This document shows, one piece after another, positions 24,669 through 37,910 of a stretch of 64,000 bases of DNA. The notes under the pieces are model-generated. The model was not told the origin of the DNA. It did no database searches and worked only from the letters and a program-made list of their open reading frames with translations. Origin of the DNA: Agrocybe praecox (taxonomy: Eukaryota; Basidiomycota; Agaricomycetes; Agaricales; Agrocybaceae); the NCBI GenBank assembly GCA_964017145.1, contig OZ024852.1:2233945-2297944 (forward strand), given 5' to 3'. Numbering within the stretch: the stretch's first letter is position 1; the number at the start of each line of letters is the position of its first letter. The translations under genes were made by a program, and so were the position numbers.

Positions 24669-26209
24669 CTACGGTTTCCGATTCGTAAGAGGAAGGATAG
24701 CGTCTGCTTGTAGTCTACTCTCCATTTTCTTCTGGTTATTTTTTGCCACTGCGTACACAAGCCCTGCGAAGAAACCCATCCCAACTGCCGACACCGATCC
24801 AAAGGTGACAGCATCACCGAAAAACAGCATCCCTGACGCCGCTACCGGGAGCTTGTTCAGCGCGCCAACCATACTGAAACGATCATCAGCCAGAGTTAGC
24901 GGTATGAAATTGATGAGAATCGGTCATACCTGTACGTCGTACTACTAGTCGTACGTACACACCATGCGGTCGTATAGGATATCCCAACCGCCGCTGCACC
25001 AGAGAAGGCGATGGCCATTAGCAGAACACTCCGGGTTGCTGGAGGGCTGTTTGCCGAAAGGTTCAAAATGAAATTCACGTTTGAGTGGGAGCGCTAAAAT
25101 TACTCACAAATTCCGGGCCAGGTTTTCAGTGCCCCAATCTTCCGCAATGAACGAACAGACGGCAAGAATCGGTATGCTCAACAGGTTATTGTAGAACATG
25201 GAATCCCAATCGGAAAACCCGGTTGATTTGATCCTCTTTCTCATCGAAAGGACCTTGAAAACAGTCCTGAGATCCCGCAGAAATAGACAAATATAGCCAA
25301 TACTCACATACGCTGCACTCGCTAGGCAGTTTACGAGCATCCAGAAATACCCAATATTTAGGTTGCGCACGGCACCCGTCATATGGTCCAGTGTGTATAC
25401 GCTAACATCAGGTGTTATTGCACTGGAAACATCCGACCACGCTGCAATTACGGAGGATACCACCTGGGTGGGTATTAGAAAGGCACAATATAAGTATATC
25501 ACACGGAAACCTACCATTAGAACGAAAGAAACAAAGGTCAGAGTGGTTACTGTTCCTCCGAACCAAATTACTTCGCCATATGCCTATGAACAGTTATTTG
25601 CTTGGGAACCATTATATGCGTAGGTAAACATACAATAAGTATGATGGTGAGATTTTTGAAAATAGTATACACAGGGATGCTTAGGTTTTGCTAAACATGG
25701 GATCCGTTAGCAAAGGAAATACTTTGGTCCACAAAAATAACATACCAGACTCTTCGAACCCGTATAGATGACACTAACTAGAAGAAAACTGATTGGAAAC
25801 CAGGCTTTGGCGTCCTGCCAATCAAATGCTCTGAACGAGATGATGCCTATACGTTTCACCAATACAACGCATGATACGCAGACAATTGATTGCATGCAAA
25901 GCAGCAGAAAATTCATGGAGAAATTTGCCCCTGATACAACAAACTGCGTATCTTCTTCGGTATTGGAGGTCAAGTACGACAAGAGAAAGTAGAAGTACCT
26001 TATTGACTACAGTCATTAGAATAGAAGCGACACAATAACATAAAATAGGGGGTACTAAAAGAATGGTCAACTCAGAAGACTGACAACAGCGTCATAGACG
26101 TACAAGATGAAAGATTCGCCTCTTTTGCAGCGGCCCCCGTCGCCAACGCTTTCTTTATTTCTGCTGCATCCCTTTCCTCAGCAGCTTTAGATGTAGACTG
26201 TGAGGCCAT
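24669..26209 (-). CDS. VRG4: Golgi GDP-mannose transporter (VRG4/GMT family)
   Basis: Nine exons on the minus strand: 26209-26104, 26054-25999, 25943-25746, 25690-25634, 25583-25515, 25463-25308, 25253-25108, 25046-24930, 24873-24669; 369 aa. Multi-pass membrane protein exchanging GDP-mannose for GMP across the Golgi membrane, needed for mannosylation. Diagnostic signs: [24 protein letters not shown] in the first helix region, the [23 protein letters not shown] segment, and the GMT motif [13 protein letters not shown] (GALNK) that contacts the nucleotide sugar. About ten hydrophobic segments are visible and the cytosolic C-terminus ends NRKP. The hydrophilic N-terminus (about 36 residues, Ala/Lys/Glu-rich) is coded by exon 1. 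Lies in tandem upstream of pyruvate carboxylase. Confidence 0.93.
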
Positions 26210-27987
26210 TGTCTTTCTGTGGCTCTATAATCTCCAATACCCGGATATAATTGCTAATGTAGGCTTGGCTGCGGCACGCTATTAAGTGGCGAAAATCCCA
26301 GAGAGGTGTTGACACGCTTGTAAAACGTATGTGAGCGGGAATGTGTCCAGTCGAATGCTGTGTGGAATGCTTGAATCCAACGCTATCCAGCGGTTGAGGT
26401 CATAAATGTGCGTTTGTGAAGGTTGCTGTCCAGGAACAATTGGATCGACATCATGTGACCTGTCCCGTGGCATGCCAATGCCAGGCGCGTTGCGCGTCGC
26501 GCCCTGAGAACGTGGAGTTTCGAGCGTCATCATATTATTTTGACTCTAAATGCAGCTGAGGATACCTTTAAAGCGTCAGATTTTTAAGGCACATGCAGCC
26601 AGTATCAACTCATGTCTTTAACAGTATCCAATAAATAAAAATCGCGTTTCGTACAGAGGAACGCCTGCTAAGTAAACCAACAGCTCTGTCGCATAACTTC
26701 AACCTATAGCACCCACGAGGCGGATTTAGAAGGGTAGATAAGAGGTAAATAATTTTCGATGAATCCGAATACGATGATTTCAAACTATGTGGACTTTATG
26801 CGGAAGTGATAACCAGCGTATCTTGTAAGTTTTCCAAGCTCCAGATACTGTAGCGTCGTGAGAGACATAGCGATCGGAGAAGTTGGATATGCAGAGAATT
26901 GTCCGGAGTATACATAGGCTCTTAGACAAGTGGATTCTTTATATCGTTTGCGGAAGCATCTTAAAAAGATTTTCCAATTCTTCTTTGAGAGTCTAACCTT
27001 TTTGTCTTTCTGCCTCATGAAAGAATTCCCCGCTTGCCCAGTGATTATTTGCCAATTAATTTACCGCCTTTTACCACCTATGTAAACAATTTTGTCCGTA
27101 CCTGCCAGCCAAGACGCTGTAAATTACGAATTCACGGACAGGAGACAAGTCGAATGACAATCCTTGCAAATTATCCAAGTAAAAGGCATACTTGGCCTTA
27201 CACACGCTCAGCCCCTTCAGAGATTATACTTCCCGAGATCTGCGACTGGAATGGCATTGAAAAAGACCCCAGCGGTATAATCCTCTTTGTTCGTAGTTGC
27301 GGGGTTGGTGATACACAATATCTTGAACACAGATTGTGCAGAAATCCGGTACTAGTGGTCACTATGTTCGGGATATGTATTCGTGCTGGACTTTGAGAAG
27401 CAAGGAAGCTCCATGGAAAGGACTCATCGCGGCACCCGAAAATCCCTGGACGGCGTCTTTTGCGATAGCAGGCTGTTGTTCATGTCTCACCTGTAACTTG
27501 GGCCTTGTGGAAATTAGTCTAGAGTCGCAAGTTACAACCACAACACAGTTCTCAACACATGAGATTTTTCTCAGCCAGGGTACTACAAGAGATGACAAGA
27601 GATGATATCCAGCAAAGAATATTACGAATACTTACTACCTGTGAAGAGCCAGGAACAAGAAAACATTATGAGGCATGAGCAATGCAAAAAATACTCAAAG
27701 AGAAGATGAGAGATAAGAATTATTTTGGTCAAGTGTTGGTTAAGACAAGAAGTTAGAAAGTTACTAGTTTTATCACATACGGTATGCGGTCATTGGCTGC
27801 TGACCAATCGTTATTGACAAACCATCATCGCGTGTGTTGCATGGAGGATGCGGCACAGTTACGCGGGCCCGTTCAAGTGACGCGATTCATTTCAAAGTCA
27901 AAGCGCTCGTTTACTTCCACCTTCGACTCAAAATTTACGTCGTACAGCTTGTGTCATCCAACAGTGTCTCAGAGTTTCAAGAATTCA
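26210..27987. other. Divergent intergenic region between VRG4 and the PQ-loop gene
   Basis: About 1.8 kb holding both promoters. Frames of up to 120 codons (27034-27396) have no family features. Nothing else recognised. Confidence 0.4.
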
Positions 27988-29213
27988 ATGGTTGCTGGAT
28001 GGCTTTCAACTCTCGCCTCTATAGGCATGGCGGTTGGCCCCCCTTTGGTGTGTTCCTACCCACAAATTTAGTTAATGGTCACCCTTCTCATTCTCTTCAG
28101 GTATATGCCGACCAAGCCATTTCGATTATTAAAAAGAAGTGAGGACATGTTACTGTCTGCAAAGTAAAAGCTCATCTAAACAATGGCTGTCTTTTTTAGA
28201 GACTCGACAGGATTCTCGCGAGACGTTTGCGCAATACTGTATGTTGGCATATATGAGGGATTTACTACGCACCGCTCATACCTTCTTAGGTTGATTGCCA
28301 ACATTACAAGATGTTTCTTCTGGCTTGGGTATGTCCGAATTCCAATCCCAGTGTCCTTTATCTGTACTCAACTACGTCCACAGCAATCATTTCGAAACAG
28401 CTTTGTTGGTCCAGTCGATTCTCATGATATTGGCCCAGGTGCGAAATTGTTACCTACACATCTGGATGTATGGCAATCACGCTTACCATTTTTTCTTAGC
28501 TTGCCTTGCTCTACATCTGCATCCTTTACCGGCCGCATGTTAGTCCTGAGACCTTAGGCACCTCTGGCCGTCCTCTATCCTTTTGGCAGTGGCCAACATA
28601 CTCACAGTACATCGAATTCCTGGCCGGTCTGATGTAATTGCTCTAGGTTCTTCCGAGCTCGCACTTTGACTAACCCCCCCTAGTATCTGTCAAGCCATCC
28701 TTTTCTTAATTTTTGGGCGTTCAGAGGTCTTCGTTGGGATACTTGGATTCTTGGCACTAGGTCTCGAAAGTACTCTACCCATACCACAGCTGATCAGGTT
28801 TGTCATATTTTTATTTTTGAAATAGCTTGGTCTGAAAAACTGTAAAGCAACTATCACCAACGTTCTTTATACGGGTTTCGCATGTCGACATTAATCGGCT
28901 GGGTTGGAGGAGACTCATTCAAGTATTGTGTTCTCTTGTTTTCTAATTTTATTATACTCAATGTACTGTTATAGGACGGTTTACTTTTTCCTTCAACACA
29001 CACCACTTCAATTCCAAATTTGTGCCATCTTCCAACTGTCGGTTGATCTTGGTAAGTCGTCACCACGTTTTCTTAGAATTCATAGTCATTAGTGCCATTA
29101 TATCAGCTATAATCGCACAACGCGTGATATATGGAAATGCACCTCCGATATCTGCTCTACTTGCCCAAGATGACGATTTAGAACAAGCCTTAGTCTTGGG
29201 AGAAGAGTTGTGA
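27988..29213 (+). CDS. ANY1: PQ-loop repeat membrane protein (ANY1/SLC66A2-like)
   Basis: Ten exons: 27988-28047, 28101-28138, 28200-28238, 28290-28328, 28384-28438, 28500-28633, 28684-28797, 28848-28922, 28975-29051, 29107-29213; 245 aa. Seven-helix MtN3/PQ-loop protein. The two signature loops are GPPLVYADQAISIIKKKDSTGFSRD near the start and PIPQLISNYHQRSLYGFRMS in the second half, followed by LIGWVGGDSFKTVYF. Length and the second loop match the SLC66A2 (PQLC1)/yeast Any1 branch, linked to phospholipid asymmetry and scrambling at Golgi/endosomes, rather than the lysosomal amino-acid exporters. The tail is acidic (QDDDLEQALVLGEEL), typical of the branch. Function in this fungus is inferred from the family. 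Lies 310 bp upstream of the clathrin gene on the same strand. Confidence 0.88.
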
Positions 29214-29523
29214 AATTAACTGGCAATGGTTAGCGTACAAGTCTAGCAACCTGCCATATCAGACATGTACTTTATAGACGTTATATTTTTAATTTAAAGG
29301 AGACTTGTATGCATACCGACTAAGGCGTCAAAAATAATCAAACTGAATACAGTCATTTGTCAAGAAGAAAGGAAGACTTCTACTTTAGTTGTGGCTGTGC
29401 GATTATTTGGTTACCCGATTGAGAGGCAATGACAACAAAGACAAACACCCAGTTGCCCCTCTCCTCATCCTAATCCAACGCGCAGTCTCGCCGAGAGTCC
29501 TCTAGGACGCCTTATACCTCACC

Positions 29524-32500
29524 ATGGCTGCCGTCGACACATCAAAACCCATTGCTTTTTGCGAGCACCTTCAACTTTCAAGTTTGGGCGTTCAGCCAGC
29601 CTCTATTTCTTTCCAGGTGAGTTGACGCGACACTATGCTTATGTCTGGTGACGACAGCTCATCCATGCTATTTCTTAGGTCTGTACTTGCATTCATCAAC
29701 AGTATTCAGATGCTCATTTTGCAAATCTATGAAGACATTAACACTCGAATCTGATCACTTCATCTGTATACGTGAAAAAGTTAATGAACAGGGTCAAGTC
29801 GTCATCATAGACTTGTCCGACGCCAATAATGTCCTCCGACGCCCCATTTCCGCGGACTCAGCTATCATGCATCCAAAGCAGAAGATTTTAGCCCTGAGAG
29901 GTACGCCTGTGTTGCTGCACTATCCGTTGTCGCCTTCTCTGACACCCATGTCTAGCTGCTCGTACATTACAGATATTCAATATCGACACCAAACAGAAAG
30001 TGAAGTCGCATGCCAACAACGAAGATATTGTTTTCTGGAAGTGGGTATCGGATACCACTATTGGAATGGTGACAGAGACAGCCGTATACCACTGGACGAT
30101 CGCGGATCCCACATCGCCTCCTCAGAAGATATTCGACCGCCATGCCACCCTTGCCGGCGCCCAGATCATCAATTATCGTGTAACGCAAGACGAGAAATGG
30201 TTGGTTCTCATTGGTATATCCGGAAACTCGACAAATCCTTCTGCTTTTAAGATCAAGGGCTCCATGCAACTCTACAGCAGGGAGCGAGGCGTTAGTCAAC
30301 CTATCGAAGGTCACGCAGCTGCGTTTGCCGAGGTCAAGCTCGACGGTCACCAGAAGCCTACGAAGCTCTTCACATTTGCTGTCAGGACAGCTACTGGAGC
30401 GAAGGTATGCTCAACTATCATCAAGAATGTCTCGAACTGACCTCGCGGTAATAGCTGCACATTGTCGAAATTGACCACCAAGCCCCTGACCCTCCATTCA
30501 CCAAGAAAAATGTCGATGTCTACTTCCCCCCAGAGGCTGTTAACGACTTCCCAGTGGCAATGCAAGTATCCAAGAAACACGGAATTGTGTACCTTGTGAC
30601 AAAGTACGGGTTCATTCACTTGTATGATTTGGAATCTGGTGCTTGCGTCTACATGAACCGTATCTCTGGCGAGACGATCTTTGTTACAGCCGACCACGAT
30701 GCTACGAACGGTATCATTGGCGTGAACAAAAAGGGACAAGTACTAAGCGTCAATGTCGACGAGCAAACCATCATCCCTTATATCTTAACAACCCTTAATA
30801 ATACCGACCTGGCATTCAAGTTGGCTAGTCGCGCGAATCTGCCTGGTGCAGATGACCTTTATGTCAAGCAATACCAGCAATTGTTCCAATCTGGTCAATT
30901 TGGCGAAGCCGCGAAGGTTGCAGCCAATTCGCCAAGGGTGCGTTTTATTCACAAATACTTTCTATGGCATCTCTAATATTCTGGATCTAGGGCATTCTCC
31001 GAACCACTGCTGTTATCGAATCCTTCAAGTCAGCACCTGCCCCACAAGGTGGCCTATCACCAATCTTGCAATACTTCGGCATTCTTTTGGAGAAAGGTGA
31101 ATTGAACCATCTGGAGTCTCTCGAACTTGCAAGGCCCGTTTTGCAACAAGGAAGGAAGCAACTCCTAGAGAAATGGTTGAAGGAGAACAAGGTGCGTATT
31201 CTTTATTTCCCTTTTTCAGCGCGTATTAACGTGAATATAGTTGACATGCAGCGAGGAACTCGGTGATATTGTTCGACTTCACGACATGACTTTGGCACTT
31301 AGCGTTTACCTTCGCGCCAACGTTCCCAACAAAGTTGTTGCTTGCTTCGCCGAAACTGGTCAGACCGACAAGATCGTTCTATACTCGAAGAAAGTCGGCT
31401 ACACCCCCGACTACGTCGCTCTGCTCCAACACATTATGCGCACCAATCCCGAGAAAGGTGCTGAATTCGCCGCTCAGTTGGCTAACGACGAGAACGGCCC
31501 ACTTGTCGACATCGAACGTGTATGTGGACGATACCCAACTGTTTTGTATATATTGTGCTCACATTTCTGCGATATAGGTTGTTGATATCTTCATGTCTCA
31601 AAATATGATTCAACCAGCAACATCATTCCTCCTCGACGCTTTGAAGGACAATAAACCTGAACAAGGCCATCTGCAGACTCGTCTCTTGGAGCTTAACCTT
31701 GTCAATGCCCCCCAGGTCGCCGATGCTATCCTGGGTAATGAGATGTTCACCCACTATGATCGACCAAGGATTGCCAACCTTTGCGAAAAGGCTGGGTTGC
31801 TTCAGCGTGTATGTCCATTATGGCTTGTCGTTCAGTATATCATCTCATTTTCACCAATTAGGCTCTCGAACATTATGAAGACATTGCTGATATTAAGCGA
31901 GCAATCGTACATACAACTGGCCTCACTCCTGACGTATGTTTTGTTTCCCGATGTTTTCATTGGGATGTTTCTAATAATGCCTTCTTTACCAGTGGCTCGT
32001 TAACTATTTCAGCCGTCTGACCACTGAACAGTCGATGATCTGTTTGCAAGAAATGCTAAGGGTGAACATTCGTCAGAATCTCCAGGTAGTCATCCAGATC
32101 GCCACCAAGTATTCTGAGATCCTGGGTCCCATCAAACTCATCGAAATGTTCGAATCATTCAAGACATTCGAAGGTCTTTACTATTACCTTGGTTCAATCG
32201 TCAACCTTAGCGAAGATCCCGAGGTACATTTCAAGTACATCCAGGCCGCTACAAGGACTGGGCAAATCCGCGAAGTGGAACGCATTTGTAGAGAAAGTAA
32301 CTTCTATAACCCAGAGAAGGTCAAGAACTTCCTCAAGGAGGCCAAGCTTGCGGACCAACTCCCTCTCATCATTGTCTGCGATCGGTTCGACTTCGTTCAC
32401 GATCTGGTTCTTTACTTATACCAGAACGGTCTAACGAAGTTCATCGAAGTCTATGTTCAGCGTGTTAACTCGGTTCGAACTCCTCAGGTCGTCGGCGGAC

Positions 32501-35500
32501 TCCTTGACGTTGACTGTGATGAGGGAACAATCAAAAGTCTACTAAGCTCTGTCACAGGCAATTTCCCTATTGACGAGCTTGTTCATGAAGTTGAGCAACG
32601 CAATCGACTTAAGCTCATTTTGCCATGGCTCGAGGCCCGCATTCAAGCTGGCAGTCAGGACCCGTCTATCTTCAACGCAGTCGCGAAAATTTATATCGAC
32701 AGCAACAACAATCCTGAGCAATTCCTTAAAGAAAACAACGTGAGTGTCCTACAGTGTATATGTGCCATAATCTCATCGGCTTGTGTAGCTTTACGAACCT
32801 TTGGTTGTCGGAAAATTCTGCGAGGCCCGCGACCCCTACCTTGCATACATTGCTTATGCTAAAGGTCTCTGTGACGATGAGCTGATTGCCATTACGAACG
32901 ATAACTCGATGTTCAAGCAGCAAGCCCGTTACCTCATCAAACGCCGTCAACCTGACCTTTGGGCTCAAGTTCTCGTTCCTGAGAATTCCCATCGTCGCGC
33001 TCTCATTGACCAGGTAATTAGTTATTTTAAGCTTTTTTTTACCATATTATCTTACTTATAACTTTTAAGATCGTTGCGACCGCTCTCCCAGAGTGCACCG
33101 ACCCCGACGATGTTTCCATCACAGTCAAAGCGTTCTTACAGGCGGATCTTCCTATCGAGCTCATTGAACTTTTGGAGAAGATTATCATTGAACCTTCGCC
33201 ATTCAGCGACAACAAAAATCTCCAGAATCTTCTTCTGCTTACTGCCATTCGCGCTGACAAGGGTAAAGTCGTTGGTTACATCAACAAACTCCAAAACTAC
33301 GATGCTGCCGACATTGCCAGAATCGCCACTGAGCATGGCCTGTATGAGGAAGCTTTGACCATTTACAAGAAGCACGACCAGCATGCCATGGCGATGAACG
33401 TTTTGGTGGAGCATATCGTTTCCATCGATCGTGGTCTGGAATATGCTACGAAAGTCAACCAACCTGAGGTCTGGAGCAGGCTCGCAAAAGCTCAACTTGA
33501 TGGTCTCCGTATCAAAGATGCCGTTGGTAAGTATCAGCAACATATAATGTTCGTTATAAACCGTTCGACTGAATCCTTTCGCAGAGTCCTACATCAAGGC
33601 GCAAGATCCTTCTAATTTCGCAGAGGTCATCGAAATTGCCAACCACGCCGGCAAACACGACGAACTCGTCAAGTATCTGCAAATGGCTCGCAAGACTCTG
33701 AGGGAACCTAAGATCGATACCGAGCTTGCTTATGCTTATGCGAAGACTGACCGACTCCATGATATGGAAGATTTCCTTGGCATGACCAATGTTGCTGATA
33801 TTTTGGAGGTTGGAGAGAAATGTTTCGAAGATGAACTTTACCAAGCCGCCAAACTTCTCTTCACGAGCATCTCCAACTGGGCCCGACTGGCAACAACCTT
33901 AATCTACTTAGGGGAAAATCAAGCTGCAGTTGAAAGTGCGCGCAAGGCCGGCAATACTCAGTAAGTGACATATCCTACGGTTACAATTTCTTTCCTTACA
34001 AGTTTTACAGGGTTTGGAAACAAGTTCATGCTGCCTGTATCGAGAAGGGAGAATTCCGTTTGGTGCGTCAAATTTAGCGATTCTAGTTACAGCTTTGATG
34101 CTTAATTGCTGCTATCTAGGCGCAAATTTGTGGTTTGCATATAATCGTTCACGCAGTAAGTTATTTGACGATATGAATCAGTCGTTCCTCTTATCGTTTA
34201 ATTTCATCTCTCAGGAAGAGTTGGGTGCTCTTATTCAACTGTATGAGCGTAGGGGACACTTTGAAGAAGTCATCAGCCTCCTCGAGGCTGGTTTGAGCTT
34301 GGAACGTGCTCATATGGGTATTTTCACGGAATTGTCTATCCTTCTGAGCAAGTACAAGCCTGCCAAACGTGAGTCTTAGAATCGGTTTACTTGTTGAATA
34401 AAACTAAATCCCTTCTATCAAGTCATGGAGCACCTCAAACTCTTTGTCGCTCGTATCAACATCCCGAAGGTCATCAGGGCTACCGAGAAGGCACACTTGT
34501 GGCCAGAACTCGTATTCTTGTACATCAAATACGACGAATTTGTGAGTAATTTCCTGAGGAAAAAGAGGAGGCGGCTAAACGAGTTTCAGGATAATGCCGC
34601 CCTTGCTATGATTGAACGCTCGGCTGATGCTTGGGAACACAATCAATTCAAAGATGTTATTGTTCGAGCAGCCAACGTCGAGATGTAAGCTTGGTCATTT
34701 ATCATCGACGCTACAACTGCTAATTTCCTCCATAGCTACTACAAGGCCCTGACTTTTTACCTGCAAGAGCAGCCTACTCTGCTAACCGATCTGCTCACCG
34801 TCTTGATTCCCCGGATTGACCACAGTCGAGTAGTCCGTACCTTCAGGCAGATTGATCACATTCCTCTCATCAGGTCATATTTGATTGCTGTTCAACATGT
34901 AAGTAACCAAGACCTTATCTTAGTATTCAATGTTTTAATTGATCTTTTCTAGTTCAATCTCGAGGCTGTCAACGATGCCTATAATGACCTCCTCATCGAG
35001 GAAGAAGATTATAAGACTCTTCGCGATTCAATAGATAGCTTCGACAACTTCAACAACATCAGCCTTGCTAAGCGGTTGGAGAAGCATGAGCTGCTGGAAT
35101 TCCGTAGACTGGCTGCCCATCTGTACAAGGTATGTTTAGCCTTGACTTTTCATTGCTCTTGTTAACTCATGTTTCCAGAAAAATGCTCGCTGGGAAGAGT
35201 CAATATCACTCTCCAAGCAAGATAAACTGTACAAAGATGCCATGGTCACAGCGGCAGTATCGAGCTCGACTGAAGTTGCCGAGGAACTGTTATCATATTT
35301 CGTCGACATCGGGAACAAGGAATGCTTCGCCGCTCTTCTCTATATCTGCTTCGACCTCCTGCGCTCGGACGTTGTTGAAGAGTTATCATGGCAACATGGA
35401 TTGAACGACTTCTACATGCCCTATAAAATCCAAGTACAACGCTCACTGGTTGAGAAGGTTTGTAATATCAATCATTACTCATTTTTTCTGTATACGTTGA

Positions 35501-35768
35501 CTAACACGGTGGTACCATCAGTTGGCACAACTTGAAAAGGAAGTCAAGGAACGATCTCAAAAAGATGCCCAAAAAGAACAGATTGAATCAGAAGCCCCAA
35601 TAATCAATCCTGGTGGCTTTGGAGGTCTGCTGCTTACGAACGGGTAAATACAACGTCGTTCTTGATTTTGTATATTTTGTTAATCTGTGATTTGACAGGA
35701 TCGTCGGGACTGCTCCACAGATGAACGGGAACGGGATGATGCCTGCTATGACTGGCTATGGTTATTGA
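29524..35768 (+). CDS. CHC1: Clathrin heavy chain
   Basis: 22 exons, 1681 aa, the length expected for the family. Forms the triskelion legs of coated vesicles at Golgi, endosome and plasma membrane. The N-terminal beta-propeller begins [19 protein letters not shown] and continues [15 protein letters not shown]; the linker and seven clathrin heavy-chain repeats follow (for example RVVNPQ-type helices around [15 protein letters not shown] and [15 protein letters not shown]); the C-terminal trimerisation region ends with a Gly/Met-rich tail [11 protein letters not shown]. Exons: 29524-29616, 29735-29900, 29956-30404, 30455-30937, 30991-31191, 31241-31519, 31578-31808, 31862-31933, 31993-32739, 32789-33013, 33070-33526, 33585-33960, 34011-34062, 34120-34155, 34215-34368, 34423-34541, 34590-34684, 34736-34898, 34953-35129, 35179-35457, 35522-35643, 35699-35768. 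Phases agree at all junctions. The first intron is the longest (118 nt). Confidence 0.97.
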
Positions 35769-36222
35769 TTTGCTTTGTCGTACTTGTATAGTTGGATGTA
35801 TAATTTCTCACTTTAATCGGATCTTTTTCTCTCTCTCTGATGCCCCTCACATTTCGAGTTCAAGGATAAGAAATTATCGAAATTTCTCAACAAGAACGTA
35901 TTATTCGGCTTCGATTCTATTATGCCCGCAAAAAGAATGAAACAGATGGTATAGATCCATCGACAAATGGACTAAAGAAAATAGGTACTACTGGTATAAT
36001 TGTACAAGTGTCCAAAGCAATATGCAACTACGATAACGAAAATACAAGTTGACGAGAGCATAATTAGCTATGAGAGCTGGAAAGCACGGGACGAAGATCA
36101 ATGCAAGGAAAAATAGTGCGCCCATAATATCGAGAGAGCATCCGAAGATGCTATCCTCTCACATAAGATCCATAGAAAAGAAAAGAAAAGGACGGAAGAT
36201 AAGCACACTCGGCCCACCACTG

Positions 36223-37462
36223 TTACATCACCACGCATCCCGTATCCCCGGATCCAGAAGATTTATTGCGTGTACTTAATGATACCCTTGCGGCTTCGTA
36301 GAATACTTCGTTTACGCCTCGGTTGTGTTTCGAACTGCATTCTATGAAGAGAAAGAAACGGAAGTAAATCCGGCGGTAAAGAGCACAACCAAGAGAGGAC
36401 TTACCTAGATAACGTGAAGCTCGTATTCGCCGGGCAACAGCCAGGCCTTCCTCATATTGAACTGTATGTGTCCCATAGCGTTTTAGCCTTTCTTTTATTG
36501 TTGGATCGTCCCGAAGATCACATTTCAATGCTGATGGGAAAAGTGAAGAGATCGAATCAAGATCCAATGAAAGTGGAGCAGCGACGAACCAACAAGAATC
36601 AGCTTTTGACGAGATAGTCAGACGATTGATTCCAGTTGAACATGTTTGAGGAACGTACCTTTACCCCAGGACAAAATTCCAGAATCTCGTCGAGCCACTA
36701 GTACCATTATGAGGTGGGAAACTGAGGTTGGGGCGTGATGGAACGAACCTTCGACTCGACGTTCTCTAGTGATACTGGATTATCAACAGAGAAGCATATC
36801 ATGATCACGTTGGTTTCGGCGTAGGATAATGATCTGAGGCGGTCGAATTCTTCTTGACCTGATAACGATGAAATACCATCAATGTTTGTGAACAATTGCA
36901 AGTGGAAAGGGGAAGGGGTCCTGGATAGTCAGAGGCGTTACAGGGGGGGAAAACACGCATAACACGTACCTGCAGTATCCCATAGACTTAGTTCCACCAA
37001 TTGCTCGTCGACGTAAATGTCCTGGACATAATTCTCAAACACGGTCGGCTCACTGGAAGGTGCCGCACGGGTCAATTACTGTGGTTGATATCAGACCGCA
37101 TTTAGATAGACTCACTAAACTTGAGTGAAAAATCCACGGGTAAAGACATTCAATAGGGATGTTTTGCCTGAAAGTTATCATCACGGCAATGGTCAAGATG
37201 CCCGCCAAACAATGACGAACGGAAGTAAACATACCACACGCGCCATCCCCACACACAACCACCTTAGCGAAAACAGTGACCGCGTCAATTGCAAAGCACA
37301 TTTCTAAGAATATAAATCCCACAACCGTACCTTTCTTTGTATCTGTGAATGCGCAATAGTGTTAGTGTAGTGTAGTTGATATGTCGATCCATTAGAGTTC
37401 GGACGTACTGGTCTTCCTCGTCCAAAAGAAGCTCCCTTGCTTGAAGTACCGCACAAAGACAT
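36223..37462 (-). CDS. RHO3: Rho3-type small GTPase
   Basis: Ten exons on the minus strand: 37462-37409, 37342-37331 (12 nt), 37262-37235, 37167-37116, 37052-36970, 36858-36749, 36697-36659, 36602-36590 (13 nt), 36530-36405, 36341-36223; 211 aa. Controls polarised growth, exocytosis and actin in fungi. G1 is GDGACGKTS, switch [11 protein letters not shown]3 [13 protein letters not shown]4 region [11 protein letters not shown]5-like ECSSK. The RGFFTQVYEPT effector region and the VEL-type SLWDTAG match the Rho3 branch better than Rho1 or Cdc42. The C-terminus CVVM is a CaaX prenylation box, with little polybasic sequence in front. The N-terminus [10 protein letters not shown] carries a Cys-Gly pair, as in Rho3 proteins, where that Cys is a palmitoylation candidate. 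Convergent with the clathrin gene. Confidence 0.93.
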
Positions 37463-37910
37463 GATTTTCTTCCTTGGCGTGTAGTTATGATATCAGAGCA
37501 ATTATAACGCCAGGAAAGAGGAGGATACGGGAGTTATGCGGAAACAAGGCTGGAGGTAAGTGAAGAAGAGGGAAACCACATTACCACATAATCATTACAT
37601 TGTACATAGTATCACGTGATCGGGTCCATCATTTGAAATTCCATTTCAGGTGGAGTACGGTGACGGTTAAAATAGCGAGATTGACTGGCAACGCGATTAA
37701 GATGGAAAAAAGGCTCAAAAATACATTATATTCGATTCACCGATTATAAAAACACAGAACAAAACATTTTACACGGGAAAGAAACAGGATACAGAGATAC
37801 TAGATATCGATAGAAAGTAAGACTGATATATAGTGTTATACAAATCACCATCCACATCTCCACGCGTCGCTCAAGCAAGAAAAATAACATACATACATAC
37901 ATCTCCCTCC

